From contig NZ_CP117449.1 in the NCBI RefSeq assembly GCF_030687835.1, forward strand, positions 6,205,001 to 6,269,000: DNA of 64,000 bases, in the 5' to 3' direction. The stretch is from Pseudomonas hefeiensis (GTDB lineage: Bacteria > Pseudomonadota > Gammaproteobacteria > Pseudomonadales > Pseudomonadaceae). Position numbers and translations under genes: made by a program. Under the pieces are notes generated by a model that had not been told where the DNA came from, made no database searches, and worked only from the letters and a program-made list of their open reading frames with translations. Shown piece by piece: positions 37,420 to 46,999 of this stretch (its first letter is position 1; every line of letters begins with the position of its first letter).

Positions 37420-38094
37420 CTACATCCACCCATACTCCGCCATGGACAGCGGCTCACCATCGCCGACGATGAAGTGGTCGAGCACCCGCACATCAATCAG
37501 CTCCAGCGCCTCCTGAAGCCGCTCAGTGAGTGCCCGGTCGGCCTGGCTGGGCTCGGTGTTGCCGGAGGGGTGGTTGTGGCACAGGATCAACGCTGCGGCG
37601 TTATGGGCCAGGGCGCGCTTGACCACCTGCCGGGGATAGACACTCGCGCTGTCGATGGACCCGCGAAACAACGCCTCATACGCCAGCACCCGATGCCGGG
37701 AATCGAGGAACAGGCATCCAAACACTTCATGAGGCTCATGACGCAACATGGCCTTGAGGTAGTCCCGCACGGCCAGCGGGCTCTCCAGCACCGAATCCCG
37801 CCGTAAATGTTCGGCCAGATGCCGACGGCCCATTTCCAGCACCGCCTGCAACTGCGCGAATTTCGCCGGTCCCAGCCCCAGTTGCGCGTTGAAGGTGCGC
37901 AGATCAGCCTCGAGCAAAACCCGCAGGCCACCAAATTGATGCAGCAGGTGTCGCGCCAAGTCCACCGCACTTTTACCGGACACGCCGGTTCGTAAGAAAA
38001 TTGCCAGCAACTCGGCGTCTGAAAGACTTCCCGCCCCCAATGCCAGCAACCTCTCCCTTGGCCGCTCGGCCAGCGGCCAATCGCGAATACTCAT
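37420..38094 (-). CDS. radC: RadC/YeeS-type JAB-domain protein
   Basis: 224 residues from the ATG at 38094 (GGGAGA 6 nt upstream). Helix-hairpin-helix part at about 35-85, then a JAB/MPN+ domain with the metal motif HNHPSG (173-178) and Asp 186. RadC was once tied to DNA repair; the real function is uncertain, although the metal site suggests a hydrolase. It is divergent from coaBC, as in most gamma-proteobacteria. Confidence 0.93.
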   Translation of the reverse strand: MSIRDWPLAERPRERLLALGAGSLSDAELLAIFLRTGVSGKSAVDLARHLLHQFGGLRVLLEADLRTFNAQLGLGPAKFAQLQAVLEMGRRHLAEHLRRDSVLESPLAVRDYLKAMLRHEPHEVFGCLFLDSRHRVLAYEALFRGSIDSASVYPRQVVKRALAHNAAALILCHNHPSGNTEPSQADRALTERLQEALELIDVRVLDHFIVGDGEPLSMAEYGWM

Positions 38095-38239
38095 AGCATC
38101 TCCCTGATTGTGGGCGCCGCTGTTCCGTAGCGGTCGCTGTGATATCGTAGCCCATCTTTTTTGCAGGCGATTTGCACCCAGGCAGGCTGCTGCCCCGGGG
38201 TTCGCCCTGCACTGACCACTGAAATCGAAAGGCAGGCCT

Positions 38240-39448
38240 ATGCAGCGGCTGTATCGGAAACGCATCGTTCTGGGCGTCGGCGGCGGCATTGCCGCCTACA
38301 AGAGCGCCGAGCTGGTCCGCAGGCTTATCGACCAGGGCGCGGAAGTGCGGGTCGTCATGACCCGTGGCGGCAGTGAATTCATCACCCCGCTGACCATGCA
38401 GGCCCTGTCCGGGCACCCGGTCCACCTGGACCTGCTCGATCCGGCGGCTGAAGCCGCCATGGGTCATATCGAACTGGCCAAGTGGGCCGACCTGGTGCTG
38501 ATCGCCCCGGCCACGGCCGACCTGATCGCCCGCCTGGCCCAAGGCATCGCTGATGACTTGCTGACCACCCTGGTGCTCGCCACCGACGCCGTGGTTGCCA
38601 TCGCGCCGGCCATGAACCAGGCCATGTGGCGCGACCCGGCCACCCAGGCCAACCTGCAATTGCTTCAGAGCCGCGACCTGAAAGTCTTTGGCCCGGCTTC
38701 CGGCAGCCAGGCCTGCGGCGATGTCGGCATGGGTCGCATGCTCGAAGCCAATGACCTGGCCCAGTGCGCCGCCGACTGCTTCCAGCGCCAGGCGCTGACC
38801 GGCAAGCATGTGCTGATCACCGCCGGACCGACCCAGGAAAACATCGACCCGGTGCGCTACATCACCAACCACAGCTCCGGGAAAATGGGCTTCGCCCTGG
38901 CCGAAGCCGCCGTGGAAGCCGGTGCCCGGGTCACGCTGATCACCGGCCCCGTGCATTTGCCCACCCCTGATCGGGTGACCCGCATCGACGTGGTCAGCGC
39001 CCGGGACATGCTGGCGGCCTGCGAAGCGGCCATCCCGTGCGACCTGTTCATCGCCTCGGCGGCGGTGGCGGACTACCGCCCCGAAGTCGTCGCCCCGCAA
39101 AAATTGAAGAAAGACCCTACAAGCGGCGACGGCCTGTTGCTACAAATGGTGCGTAACCCGGACATCCTCGCTACCATTGCTACCCGTCCCGACCGTCCGT
39201 TCAGTGTCGGCTTCGCCGCCGAAACCGAGCACTTGCTCGATTACGCCGCGCGCAAGCTCAAGGACAAGAACCTGGACTTGATCGTCGCCAACGACGTCGC
39301 CAACCCGAGCATCGGTTTCAACAGCGAAGAAAACGCCTGCAGCGTGATCGACCGCCAGTTGCACGCCACCCTTTTCGCCCAGACCAGCAAGAGCAAGATT
39401 GCCCGCCAGCTGATCACTTTTATCGCCGAACGGCTGAACCAGGTTTAA
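38240..39448 (+). CDS. coaBC: Bifunctional CoaBC, phosphopantothenoylcysteine synthetase/decarboxylase
   Basis: 402 residues. The N-terminal flavoprotein CoaC half has [23 protein letters not shown] and [12 protein letters not shown] (the active-site Cys loop). The C-terminal CoaB half has [26 protein letters not shown] and the KKDPTS loop. Makes 4'-phosphopantetheine from phosphopantothenate in CoA synthesis. dut follows 5 bp after the stop, so the two are co-transcribed. Confidence 0.97.
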   Translation: MQRLYRKRIVLGVGGGIAAYKSAELVRRLIDQGAEVRVVMTRGGSEFITPLTMQALSGHPVHLDLLDPAAEAAMGHIELAKWADLVLIAPATADLIARLAQGIADDLLTTLVLATDAVVAIAPAMNQAMWRDPATQANLQLLQSRDLKVFGPASGSQACGDVGMGRMLEANDLAQCAADCFQRQALTGKHVLITAGPTQENIDPVRYITNHSSGKMGFALAEAAVEAGARVTLITGPVHLPTPDRVTRIDVVSARDMLAACEAAIPCDLFIASAAVADYRPEVVAPQKLKKDPTSGDGLLLQMVRNPDILATIATRPDRPFSVGFAAETEHLLDYAARKLKDKNLDLIVANDVANPSIGFNSEENACSVIDRQLHATLFAQTSKSKIARQLITFIAERLNQV

Positions 39449-39453
39449 TTGAC

Positions 39454-39909
39454 ATGCACGCCCTACAAGCCAAAATCCTCGACCCTCGCATCGGCACCGA
39501 ATTCCCCCTGCCGCAATACGCCACGCCGGGCTCCGCCGGCCTCGACCTGCGAGCGATGCTCAAGCAGGACACGATCCTCGAACCGGGCCAGACCTTGCTG
39601 ATTCCAACCGGCCTGTCGGTGTACATCGGCGACCCGGGCCTGGCTGCCCTGATTCTGCCGCGCTCGGGCCTGGGCCATAAACACGGCATCGTACTGGGCA
39701 ACCTGGTGGGCCTGATCGACTCCGATTACCAGGGCGAACTGATGGTGTCGTGCTGGAACCGCGGTCATACGACATTCAATATCGCCGTGGGCGAGCGCAT
39801 CGCCCAACTGATGCTGGTACCGGTGGTCCAGGCCCACTTCGAACTGGTAGAAGAGTTCGACGAGAGCCAGCGCGGCGCTGGCGGCTTCGGACATTCCGGC
39901 AGCCACTGA
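39454..39909 (+). CDS. dut: dUTP diphosphatase
   Basis: 151 residues, trimeric dUTPase type. Motifs: [11 protein letters not shown] (1), [11 protein letters not shown] (2), [11 protein letters not shown] (3), [10 protein letters not shown] (4), [10 protein letters not shown] (5). Hydrolyses dUTP to dUMP, protecting DNA from uracil. Immediately downstream of coaBC. Confidence 0.97.
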   Translation: MHALQAKILDPRIGTEFPLPQYATPGSAGLDLRAMLKQDTILEPGQTLLIPTGLSVYIGDPGLAALILPRSGLGHKHGIVLGNLVGLIDSDYQGELMVSCWNRGHTTFNIAVGERIAQLMLVPVVQAHFELVEEFDESQRGAGGFGHSGSH

Positions 39910-40167
39910 TCCTGCTGTTTCAGGCCGGGCGCCCTTCCCGGCCCGTTTATTAAGCTTCTGTTTCAGGACGAAAAATGCATCAAGGCTTGCTGCAAGGTTT
40001 CCCGCCCGGAATCAACGTATTAGGCGATGGACGTCGAGGTAACGCTGTCTCATGGCACTTTCCCACCACGAACTCTCTGTCAAAAACGCCGTCATACCCT
40101 TCAGTTTGAGCCTGCCGACGCGAACCGCCGGCCTCTCCAGTCATCTTCCTGATAGAGCACCTCGCCC

Positions 40168-41565
40168 ATGAACACCCCAGCCGCAATCGCACCGATCTTC
40201 CCTGACAGCATCTTCCGCGCCTACGACATCCGTGGCGTGGTGCCGGAGACCCTCACCGCCGAAACCGCCTATTGGATCGGCCGCGCCATCGGCTCCCAGA
40301 GCCTGGCCCAGGGTGAACCGAACGTGTGCGTTGGTCGCGATGGCCGCTTGTCCGGCCCCGAGCTGGTTGAACAATTGATCAAAGGGGTTGCCGACAGCGG
40401 GTGCCATGTCAGCGACGTGGGCCTGGTGCCGACGCCAGCGCTCTACTACGCCGCCAACGTGCTGGCCGGTAAATCCGGTGTGATGCTCACCGGCAGCCAC
40501 AACCCGTCGAACTACAACGGCTTCAAGATCGTCATCGCCGGCGACACCCTCGCCAACGAGCAGATCCAGGCCCTGCACACCCGCCTCAAGACCAATGACC
40601 TGAGCAGCGGCCAGGGCAGCGTCACCAAGGTGGATATCCTCGAGCGCTACAACGATGAAATCGTCAAGGACGTGAAGCTCGCCCGCCGCCTGAAAGTGGT
40701 GGTTGATTGCGGCAACGGCGCGGCCGGCGTGATCGCCCCACAACTGATCGAAGCCCTGAACTGCGAAGTCATCCCGCTGTTCTGCGAAGTGGACGGCAAC
40801 TTCCCCAACCATCACCCGGACCCGGGCAAGCTGGAAAACCTGCAAGACCTGATCGCCAAGGTCGAGGAAACCAACGCCGACCTGGGCCTGGCCTTCGACG
40901 GCGACGGCGACCGCGTGGGCGTGGTCACCAACACCGGCAGCGTCGTGTTCCCGGACCGCTTGCTGATGCTGTTCGCACGTGACGTGGTGGCGCGCAATCC
41001 GAACGCCGAGATCATTTTCGACGTTAAATGCACCCGCCGCCTGGTGCCACTGATCAAGGAATATGGTGGTCGCCCGCTAATGTGGAAAACCGGCCATTCG
41101 TTGATCAAGAAGAAAATGAAGCAAAGCGGCGCCCTGCTGGCCGGCGAGATGAGCGGCCACATCTTCTTCAAAGAGCGCTGGTTCGGTTTCGACGACGGCA
41201 TCTACAGCGCCGCGCGCCTGCTGGAGATCCTCAGCAAAGAGAAATCCACGGCCGAAGAGCTCTTCGCGACCTTCCCGAACGATATTTCTACGCCGGAAAT
41301 CAATATCCATGTGACCGAAGAGAGCAAATTCAGCATCATTGATGCACTGCATGACGCTCAATGGGGCGAAGGGGCCGAACTGACCACCATCGACGGTGTG
41401 CGAGTCGACTATCCCCAAGGCTGGGGCCTGGTTCGCGCATCCAACACCACACCGGTGCTGGTGCTGCGTTTCGAAGCCGACAACGAAGCCGAACTGCAGC
41501 GCATCAAGGATGTGTTCCACACCCAACTCAAACGTGTTGCACCCGATCTTCAACTACCGTTCTGA
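40168..41565 (+). CDS. algC: Phosphomannomutase/phosphoglucomutase
   Basis: 465 residues, the normal AlgC length. Catalytic phosphoserine in MLTGSHNPSNYNG (Ser 110), metal-binding DGDGDR, and sugar-binding GEMSGH. Interconverts mannose-6-P/mannose-1-P and glucose-6-P/glucose-1-P for alginate, LPS and rhamnolipid precursors. A 258-bp gap upstream (39910-40167) holds its promoter; no conserved extra N-terminal domain is seen. argB follows after 26 bp. Confidence 0.96.
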   Translation: MNTPAAIAPIFPDSIFRAYDIRGVVPETLTAETAYWIGRAIGSQSLAQGEPNVCVGRDGRLSGPELVEQLIKGVADSGCHVSDVGLVPTPALYYAANVLAGKSGVMLTGSHNPSNYNGFKIVIAGDTLANEQIQALHTRLKTNDLSSGQGSVTKVDILERYNDEIVKDVKLARRLKVVVDCGNGAAGVIAPQLIEALNCEVIPLFCEVDGNFPNHHPDPGKLENLQDLIAKVEETNADLGLAFDGDGDRVGVVTNTGSVVFPDRLLMLFARDVVARNPNAEIIFDVKCTRRLVPLIKEYGGRPLMWKTGHSLIKKKMKQSGALLAGEMSGHIFFKERWFGFDDGIYSAARLLEILSKEKSTAEELFATFPNDISTPEINIHVTEESKFSIIDALHDAQWGEGAELTTIDGVRVDYPQGWGLVRASNTTPVLVLRFEADNEAELQRIKDVFHTQLKRVAPDLQLPF

Positions 41566-41591
41566 TTTTTGAAGCACCACCGGAGCCCTGA

Positions 41592-42497
<906 letters not shown>

Positions 42498-42508
42498 GCG
42501 ACACCCAT

Positions 42509-42549
42509 AAAAAAGACCCCGTTCAGCCAGACTGAGCGGGGTCTTTTTT
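42509..42549 (+). terminator. Rho-independent terminator after argB
   Basis: AAAAAGACCCCG...CGGGGTCTTTTTT with an inner TCAG/CTGA pair, about 12-40 bp after the argB stop. The A/T symmetry means it could also act on the minus strand. Confidence 0.9.
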
Positions 42550-42561
42550 ACCCACCGATTC

Positions 42562-42656
42562 CCTGTGGGAGCGAGCCTGCTCGCGATAGCGGTGGATCAG
42601 CCAACATGAATGTTGAATGGAAAATGGCTATCGCGAGCAGGCTCGCTCCCACAAGG
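42562..42656. repeat. REPIN
   Basis: 'ctgtgggagcgagcctgctcgcgatagc' and its inverse 'gctatcgcgagcaggctcgctcccaca' around a 40-bp spacer, between the argB terminator and pyrE. Confidence 0.9.
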
Positions 42657-42670
42657 GAATGTGCAAATCT

Positions 42671-43315
42671 TTAAACGCCGAACTGCGCCCGATACGCCTC
42701 AACCGCCGGCAAATGCTGCTTGAGCTGCGGATCGTCGGCCAAAAACTCCAGCACCTGGGTCAGCGACACGATGCTGACCACCGGAATGTTGAAGTCACGC
42801 TCCACTTCCTGGATCGCCGACAACTCACCATTGCCGCGCTCCTGACGGTTCAGGGCGATCAGCACACCGGCGGCCTTGGCGCCTTCCTGGGAGCCGATGA
42901 TCTGCATCACTTCACGAATGGCGGTGCCGGCGGTGATCACATCGTCGATGATCAGCACTTCACCGGTCAGCGGCGCGCCCACCAGGCTGCCCCCTTCGCC
43001 ATGGGCCTTGGCTTCCTTGCGGTTGAAGCACCAAGGCAGGTCGCGGTCGTGGTGTTCGGCCAAGGCGACGGCGGTGGTGGCGGCCAGAGGAATGCCTTTG
43101 TAGGCCGGGCCAAACAGCACGTCGAACGGGATCGCGCTCTCGACAATGGCCGCCGCGTAGAAACGGCCCAGTTGCGCCAGGGCGGAACCGGTGTTGAACA
43201 GGCCGGCATTGAAGAAGTACGGGCTCGTGCGTCCGGACTTGAGGGTGAACTCACCGAAGCGCAAAACGCCGCGATCGATGGCAAAACGAATGAAATCGCG
43301 CTGATACGCCTGCAT
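42671..43315 (-). CDS. pyrE: Orotate phosphoribosyltransferase
   Basis: 214 residues from the ATG at 43315. PRPP motif [16 protein letters not shown] (about 119-134) and [11 protein letters not shown]. Makes OMP from orotate in pyrimidine synthesis. Divergent from crc with an 82-bp gap, as in all pseudomonads. Confidence 0.97.
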   Translation of the reverse strand: MQAYQRDFIRFAIDRGVLRFGEFTLKSGRTSPYFFNAGLFNTGSALAQLGRFYAAAIVESAIPFDVLFGPAYKGIPLAATTAVALAEHHDRDLPWCFNRKEAKAHGEGGSLVGAPLTGEVLIIDDVITAGTAIREVMQIIGSQEGAKAAGVLIALNRQERGNGELSAIQEVERDFNIPVVSIVSLTQVLEFLADDPQLKQHLPAVEAYRAQFGV

Positions 43316-43322
43316 GAAAAAA

Positions 43323-43393
43323 GCCCCAAATACCACGGATTTAGCTAAATAGGTACACGCCGTGTATCATACACGCACGTGATTTTTGGGGCC
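43323..43393. promoter_or_regulatory. Mirror-image leader of pyrE and crc
   Basis: GCCCCAAA (43323-43330) and TTTGGGGC (43386-43393) form an 8-bp inverted repeat, so both genes carry TTTGGGGC 6-8 nt before their ATG. A second, central perfect dyad CGTGTATCATACACG lies at 43361-43375. The arrangement could be an operator or a shared translation-control motif. Confidence 0.4.
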
Positions 43394-43397
43394 ATTT

Positions 43398-44177
43398 ATG
43401 CGGATCATCAGTGTGAACGTCAATGGTATTCAGGCTGCAGTGGAGCGAGGGTTGCTCAGTTGGCTGCAAGCACAGAATGCCGACGTCATCTGCCTGCAGG
43501 ACACCCGCGCCTCCGCCTTTGAACTGGACGATGCAGCCTTCCAACTGGATGGTTACTTCCTTTATGCCTGCGATGCCGAAGTCCCCGCCCAGGGTGGCGT
43601 GGCTTTGTACTCGCGGCTGCAACCGAAGGCTGTCATCAACGGTCTCGGTTTCGAGACGGCGGACCGCTACGGGCGCTACCTGCAAGCCGATTTCGACAAG
43701 GTCAGCATCGCGACCTTACTGCTTCCTTCGGGGCAGAACGGCGATGAAGATTTGAATCAGAAATTCAAGTTGATGGACGATTTCGCCCGTTATCTGGATA
43801 AACAGCGACGCAAACGTCGCGAGTACATTTATTGTGGCTCGCTGTACGTGGCGCAACAGAAGCTGGACATCAAGAACTGGCGCGACAGCCAGCAATCCCC
43901 GGGTTTCCTGGCGCCGGAACGGGCCTGGATGGACGAGATTGTCGGCAACATGGGCTATGTTGACGCCCTGCGGGAAGTCAGCCGTGAAGGCGACCAATAC
44001 AGCTGGTGGCCGGATAACGAACAGGCCGAGATGCTCAACCTCGGCTGGCGTTTCGACTACCAGTTGCTGACGCCTGGTCTGCGCCGTTTCGTACGAAGCG
44101 CTCGCCTGCCGCGCCAGCCACGGTTCTCGCAGCACGCGCCACTGATCGTGGATTACGACTGGACGCTGACAATCTGA
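43398..44177 (+). CDS. crc: Catabolite repression control protein Crc
   Basis: 259 residues, exactly the Crc length. EEP (exonuclease III-like) fold with ISVNVNGIQAA, LQDTRAS, YCGSLYVAQQ and QHAPLIVDYD. The catalytic residues of true exonucleases are changed (LQDTRA in place of LQETK, no DH pair near the end), in agreement with Crc having no nuclease activity and acting with Hfq to repress A-rich target mRNAs. Divergent from pyrE, terminator directly downstream. Confidence 0.96.
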   Translation: MRIISVNVNGIQAAVERGLLSWLQAQNADVICLQDTRASAFELDDAAFQLDGYFLYACDAEVPAQGGVALYSRLQPKAVINGLGFETADRYGRYLQADFDKVSIATLLLPSGQNGDEDLNQKFKLMDDFARYLDKQRRKRREYIYCGSLYVAQQKLDIKNWRDSQQSPGFLAPERAWMDEIVGNMGYVDALREVSREGDQYSWWPDNEQAEMLNLGWRFDYQLLTPGLRRFVRSARLPRQPRFSQHAPLIVDYDWTLTI

Positions 44178-44195
44178 GTGTCGTTTCGCAGCCAC

Positions 44196-44224
44196 AAAAA
44201 AACCGACAGCCATGTCGGTTTTTT
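44196..44224 (+). terminator. Rho-independent terminator after crc
   Basis: AAAAAACCGACA and TGTCGGTTTTTT arms with a 4-nt loop, about 20-48 bp after the crc stop. Confidence 0.93.
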
Positions 44225-44352
44225 ACAGGCGCTGAAAAAACCAACTGTGGGAGCAACTGTCTTGGATGGTTTATTTAGCCATCTTTTTCAGAGGCAGCGA
44301 GCCTCCCACAGCTCTGGGCTATGCAATTGTCTGAGGGAACCGGAATCACAAT

Positions 44353-45285
44353 CTACGCGACGTCTCCCTTCCACTCAGAACCATCCCGGATCATTGCGTT
44401 TAGACGTATCAACAAGATCCGCATACATGCGATGAGCGCAACCTTCGCGCATTTGCCTTTCTCGCGCAGCGCCTTGTAGCGTGCATTGAAGTCAGGCTGA
44501 TACCTGATCACTGACCAGCAGGCCATGTACAGAGCGCGCCTGGCGGAGAACCTACCGCCGCTGATATGGCGTTGGCCTTTGTGCGTGCCGCTATCGTCGT
44601 TGTAGGGGGCGATGCCTGCTAATGCGGCTATCTGATGTCGCCCAACCTCGCCGAGCTCTGGAAGATAGGCCATTACGCTGGCTGCCGTGACGAGACCGAT
44701 CCCCTTGACCGAGCACAGGCGAGTGACTTTTTCACTGTCCAGGCTTTCAGCGCTTTGACGGATCATCTTTTCTATCAACTTAATGGCTTCGCACAGGTAG
44801 TCGATATGACTCTGCAACGCGGGTTTAACGGCCTCAGATGAGGCCGTTTTAAATCTGCGTTTGTCGTCATCTCTCTGCTGAGTAAAGTTTTCCCGTTGCT
44901 GGACCAGTGCGCGCAAGTCGTCCTGTTCGGCACTTGTGATCCGGCTGTTAGCCGATTTGATGACCGCTGCAAATTGCGCCAGGAGGCGCGCATCTATCGG
45001 GTCGGTTTTAGCTTGTTGTCCCATTGCTTTGGCAAAGCTCTTGGCTCGGCAGGGGTTGATCCGAATGACCTCAAAACCTGCAGCCTGAAGCGCTTTCATG
45101 ACGTTTCGCTCGTAACCGCCAGTGGCTTCCAACAACACACGGGTGACCTGATGGAGCAGCAGCCAACCAATTAATCCAGGAAAATCATCTTCAGCGTTAG
45201 GGCAACTCACCCCAACATCTAAGAGATCAACCTGAACCTGAAGACTGTCTTTTGAAACATCAATACCTGCTGGATAGGAAAACAT
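44353..45285 (-). CDS. IS110-family transposase (DEDD recombinase)
   Basis: 310 residues from the ATG at 45285 (AGAGGG 7 nt upstream). N-terminal RuvC-like DEDD domain: GIDVSK (Asp 9), LLEATGGYE (Glu 53), TDPIDARLLA (Asp 95, Asp 98). A coiled-coil region (about 115-190) is followed by the C-terminal Tnp domain with SVKGIGLVTAASVMAYLPEL and RHISGGRFSARRALYMA, which holds the candidate catalytic serine (242 or 247). No frameshift or stop is seen, so it looks intact. In this family the enzyme works with a bridge RNA encoded in the element's own non-coding end. Confidence 0.95.
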   Translation of the reverse strand: MFSYPAGIDVSKDSLQVQVDLLDVGVSCPNAEDDFPGLIGWLLLHQVTRVLLEATGGYERNVMKALQAAGFEVIRINPCRAKSFAKAMGQQAKTDPIDARLLAQFAAVIKSANSRITSAEQDDLRALVQQRENFTQQRDDDKRRFKTASSEAVKPALQSHIDYLCEAIKLIEKMIRQSAESLDSEKVTRLCSVKGIGLVTAASVMAYLPELGEVGRHQIAALAGIAPYNDDSGTHKGQRHISGGRFSARRALYMACWSVIRYQPDFNARYKALREKGKCAKVALIACMRILLIRLNAMIRDGSEWKGDVA

Positions 45286-45305
45286 GGCCAAACCCTCTTA
45301 CACTC

Positions 45306-45470
45306 AAGGTGAGAGCGCTCTGGCTTGGCCCACGCTTGTAACTGTTCGAGGTGGGCTCGTTCAACTGTTCGGGCTCAATGACCAGAGTGGAGAGGTGAGT
45401 GGCAGCATGGGCTCCCACACGTGCTTTAAGCACTCCGGGCATTCAGCTTGCCACCCACCGCTCTCACCTT
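45306..45470 (-). ncRNA. Candidate bridge RNA of the IS110 element
   Basis: The segment is bounded by a perfect 12-bp stem (45459-45470 with 45306-45317). Inside are two stem-loops, each with an internal loop around a small apical hairpin. Loop 1 (stem 45446-45459 with 45394-45406) has AUGCCCGG (45435-45442) before and UGUGGGAGC (45411-45419) after a GUGCU/AGCAC hairpin; these correspond to the left and right sides of the REP target. Loop 2 (stem CUCUGG/CCAGAG, 45382-45387 with 45318-45323, plus GCCC/GGGC) has ACAGUUG (45362-45368) and ACAAGC (45334-45339) around CGAG-CCCAC-CUCG; these match the element's own two ends. Structure and pairing are seen in the sequence; the RNA role is inferred from known IS110 biology. 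Confidence 0.8.
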
Positions 45471-45496
45471 CAGTCTAAACGTAGCGCAAGACACAA

Positions 45497-45582
45497 GCGG
45501 GCTTGCTCGCGAAGGCGGAGTGTCAGGCACCTCAACGCGGACTGACCCACCCCATTCGCGAGCAAGCCCGCTCCCACAGGGG
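45497..45582. repeat. Right part of the REPIN split by the IS110 element
   Basis: 'gcgggcttgctcgcgaaggcgg' at 45497 is a REP lacking its first 8-10 bases, which are found left of the element at 44245-44254. The partner REP 'ttcgcgagcaagcccgctcccacag' lies at 45554-45578. Confidence 0.85.
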
Positions 45583-45597
45583 AGTACTCATCGATCG

Positions 45598-45966
45598 TTA
45601 TTTGACCAGCCGCCAGGTAAACGGATACCGATACGGCAGCCCTTCATTGGCCTTCACTCCACCGATGATGGTCAGCACCAGCGCACCGATAGCCACCAGC
45701 CCGAACAGGAAGAAGCCGATCACCACGATCATCAATAGCAGGCTGATAGCCGAGGCAATTGCCACAGTGATCTGGAAGTTCAGCGCTTCCTTGCCTTGTG
45801 CATCGATGAGCGGGTCAGTTTCGCGCTTGAGCTGCCAGAGCACCAGCGGACCGATCAGCGTACCGAACGGAATCCAGATGCCCAACAAGGCGGACAAGTG
45901 ACAGAACATCGCCCATTGGCGCGCCTCCTTGCTGGGCTGGGGCAGTAGGGTTTGCTCATCACTCAT
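45598..45966 (-). CDS. DUF4870 membrane protein
   Basis: 122 residues, three to four membrane segments (about 21-45, 68-90, 92-108). The signature WAMFCHLSALLGIWIPFG and DAQGKEALNFQITV is that of DUF4870/Tic20-like small membrane proteins of unknown role. Lies between the IS110 insertion and rph, on the same strand as rph. Confidence 0.85.
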   Translation of the reverse strand: MSDEQTLLPQPSKEARQWAMFCHLSALLGIWIPFGTLIGPLVLWQLKRETDPLIDAQGKEALNFQITVAIASAISLLLMIVVIGFFLFGLVAIGALVLTIIGGVKANEGLPYRYPFTWRLVK

Positions 45967-45996
45967 GACGTTCTCCTTGTCTGAAGCGCGAAACGA

Positions 45997-46719
45997 TCAG
46001 TCAGCCAATGCGGCTTTTTGCAGTTCGAAAATCTCGTTCATGCCTTTCTTTGCCAATTCCAGCATAGCGCTCAACTCTTCCGGCTGGAACGGCGCGCCTT
46101 CGGCGGTGCCCTGGATTTCGATGAAGCCGCCGGCGCTGGTCATGACCACGTTCAGGTCAGTCTCGGCGGCGGAGTCTTCCAGGTAGTCCAGGTCCAGCAC
46201 CGGCTCGCCCTGGTACATGCCCACGGAGACCGCGGCGATCATCTGCTTGAGCGGATCGCCGCCCTTGAGGCCGCCACGCTTCTTGATCACTTTCAAGGCA
46301 TCGGCCAGCGCGACCATGGCGCCGGTGATGGACGCGGTGCGGGTGCCGCCGTCGGCCTGGATCACGTCGCAATCGACATACAGCGTCACGTCACCGAGCT
46401 TGGACATGTCCAGCGCGGCACGCAGCGAACGGCCGATCAGGCGCTGGATTTCCAGGGTACGCCCGCCCTGCTTGCCGCGGCTGGCCTCGCGCTGGTTGCG
46501 CTCACCGGTGGAGCGCGGCAGCATGCCGTATTCGGCGGTCAGCCAGCCTTGACCCTGGCCCTTGAGGAACCGTGGCACACCGTTTTCGACGCTGACGGTG
46601 CAGATGACTTTGGTATCACCGAATTCGACCAGTACAGATCCCTCGGCGTGTTTGGTGTAGTTGCGGGTAATGCGGATCGAGCGAAGCTGATCGGCAACGC
46701 GACCACTTGGACGTTTCAT
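45997..46719 (-). CDS. rph: Ribonuclease PH
   Basis: 240 residues from the ATG at 46719. Phosphorolytic 3'-5' exoribonuclease that trims tRNA 3' ends. Motifs: [19 protein letters not shown] start, [17 protein letters not shown], and the phosphate-site region [18 protein letters not shown]. The protein runs to the normal end, unlike the frameshifted rph of E. coli K-12. Divergent from yicC with a gap of 280 bp. Confidence 0.97.
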   Translation of the reverse strand: MKRPSGRVADQLRSIRITRNYTKHAEGSVLVEFGDTKVICTVSVENGVPRFLKGQGQGWLTAEYGMLPRSTGERNQREASRGKQGGRTLEIQRLIGRSLRAALDMSKLGDVTLYVDCDVIQADGGTRTASITGAMVALADALKVIKKRGGLKGGDPLKQMIAAVSVGMYQGEPVLDLDYLEDSAAETDLNVVMTSAGGFIEIQGTAEGAPFQPEELSAMLELAKKGMNEIFELQKAALAD

Positions 46720-46999
46720 AGGGAACACCTGTACAAAGGACGGAAAACTGCCGAGCATTATAGAGCCGTGGGCCGCCATAGGGCAGTTTAAACGTCGCGC
46801 AGTTCTAAAAAACCGTTGCGCCAAGCCAAGCCCCTTTGACCCCAGACCGACGAGCCGCAGCGCTTTGTCACATGCACGGTTTGGGGGCGTGCGCCTCACT
46901 GCGCTACAATCCCGCGCCTTTGCTGCCCTTCGGCTTTTATCCACAGATACTAGGTGCTACGACTACCCGTTGCGAGCGCCTGCATTGCGAGGAATCTCC

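Larger units (their letters stand above)
44255..45496 (-). mobile_element. IS110-family element inserted in a REP, with GC core at both ends
   Basis: A 1242-bp element. The left flank ends CTGTGGGAGC (to 44254) and the right flank begins GCGGGCTTGCTCGCG (from 45497); joined with a shared GC they rebuild a normal REP. There are no terminal inverted repeats, as expected for IS110. It carries one transposase on the minus strand, a 98-bp 3' non-coding end, and a 211-bp 5' non-coding end holding a bridge RNA. The boundaries are independently supported by the donor guides of that RNA, which match both ends plus GC. Confidence 0.85.

Noticed and set aside
44245..44312. Alternative left end of the IS110 element at about 44312, taking CTGTGGGAG...CTCCCACAG as a separate REP-like pair
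   Set aside because: The donor guide ACAGUUG matches the end at 44255 plus GC core, and only that end lets the split REP be rebuilt; it is kept as a minor alternative.
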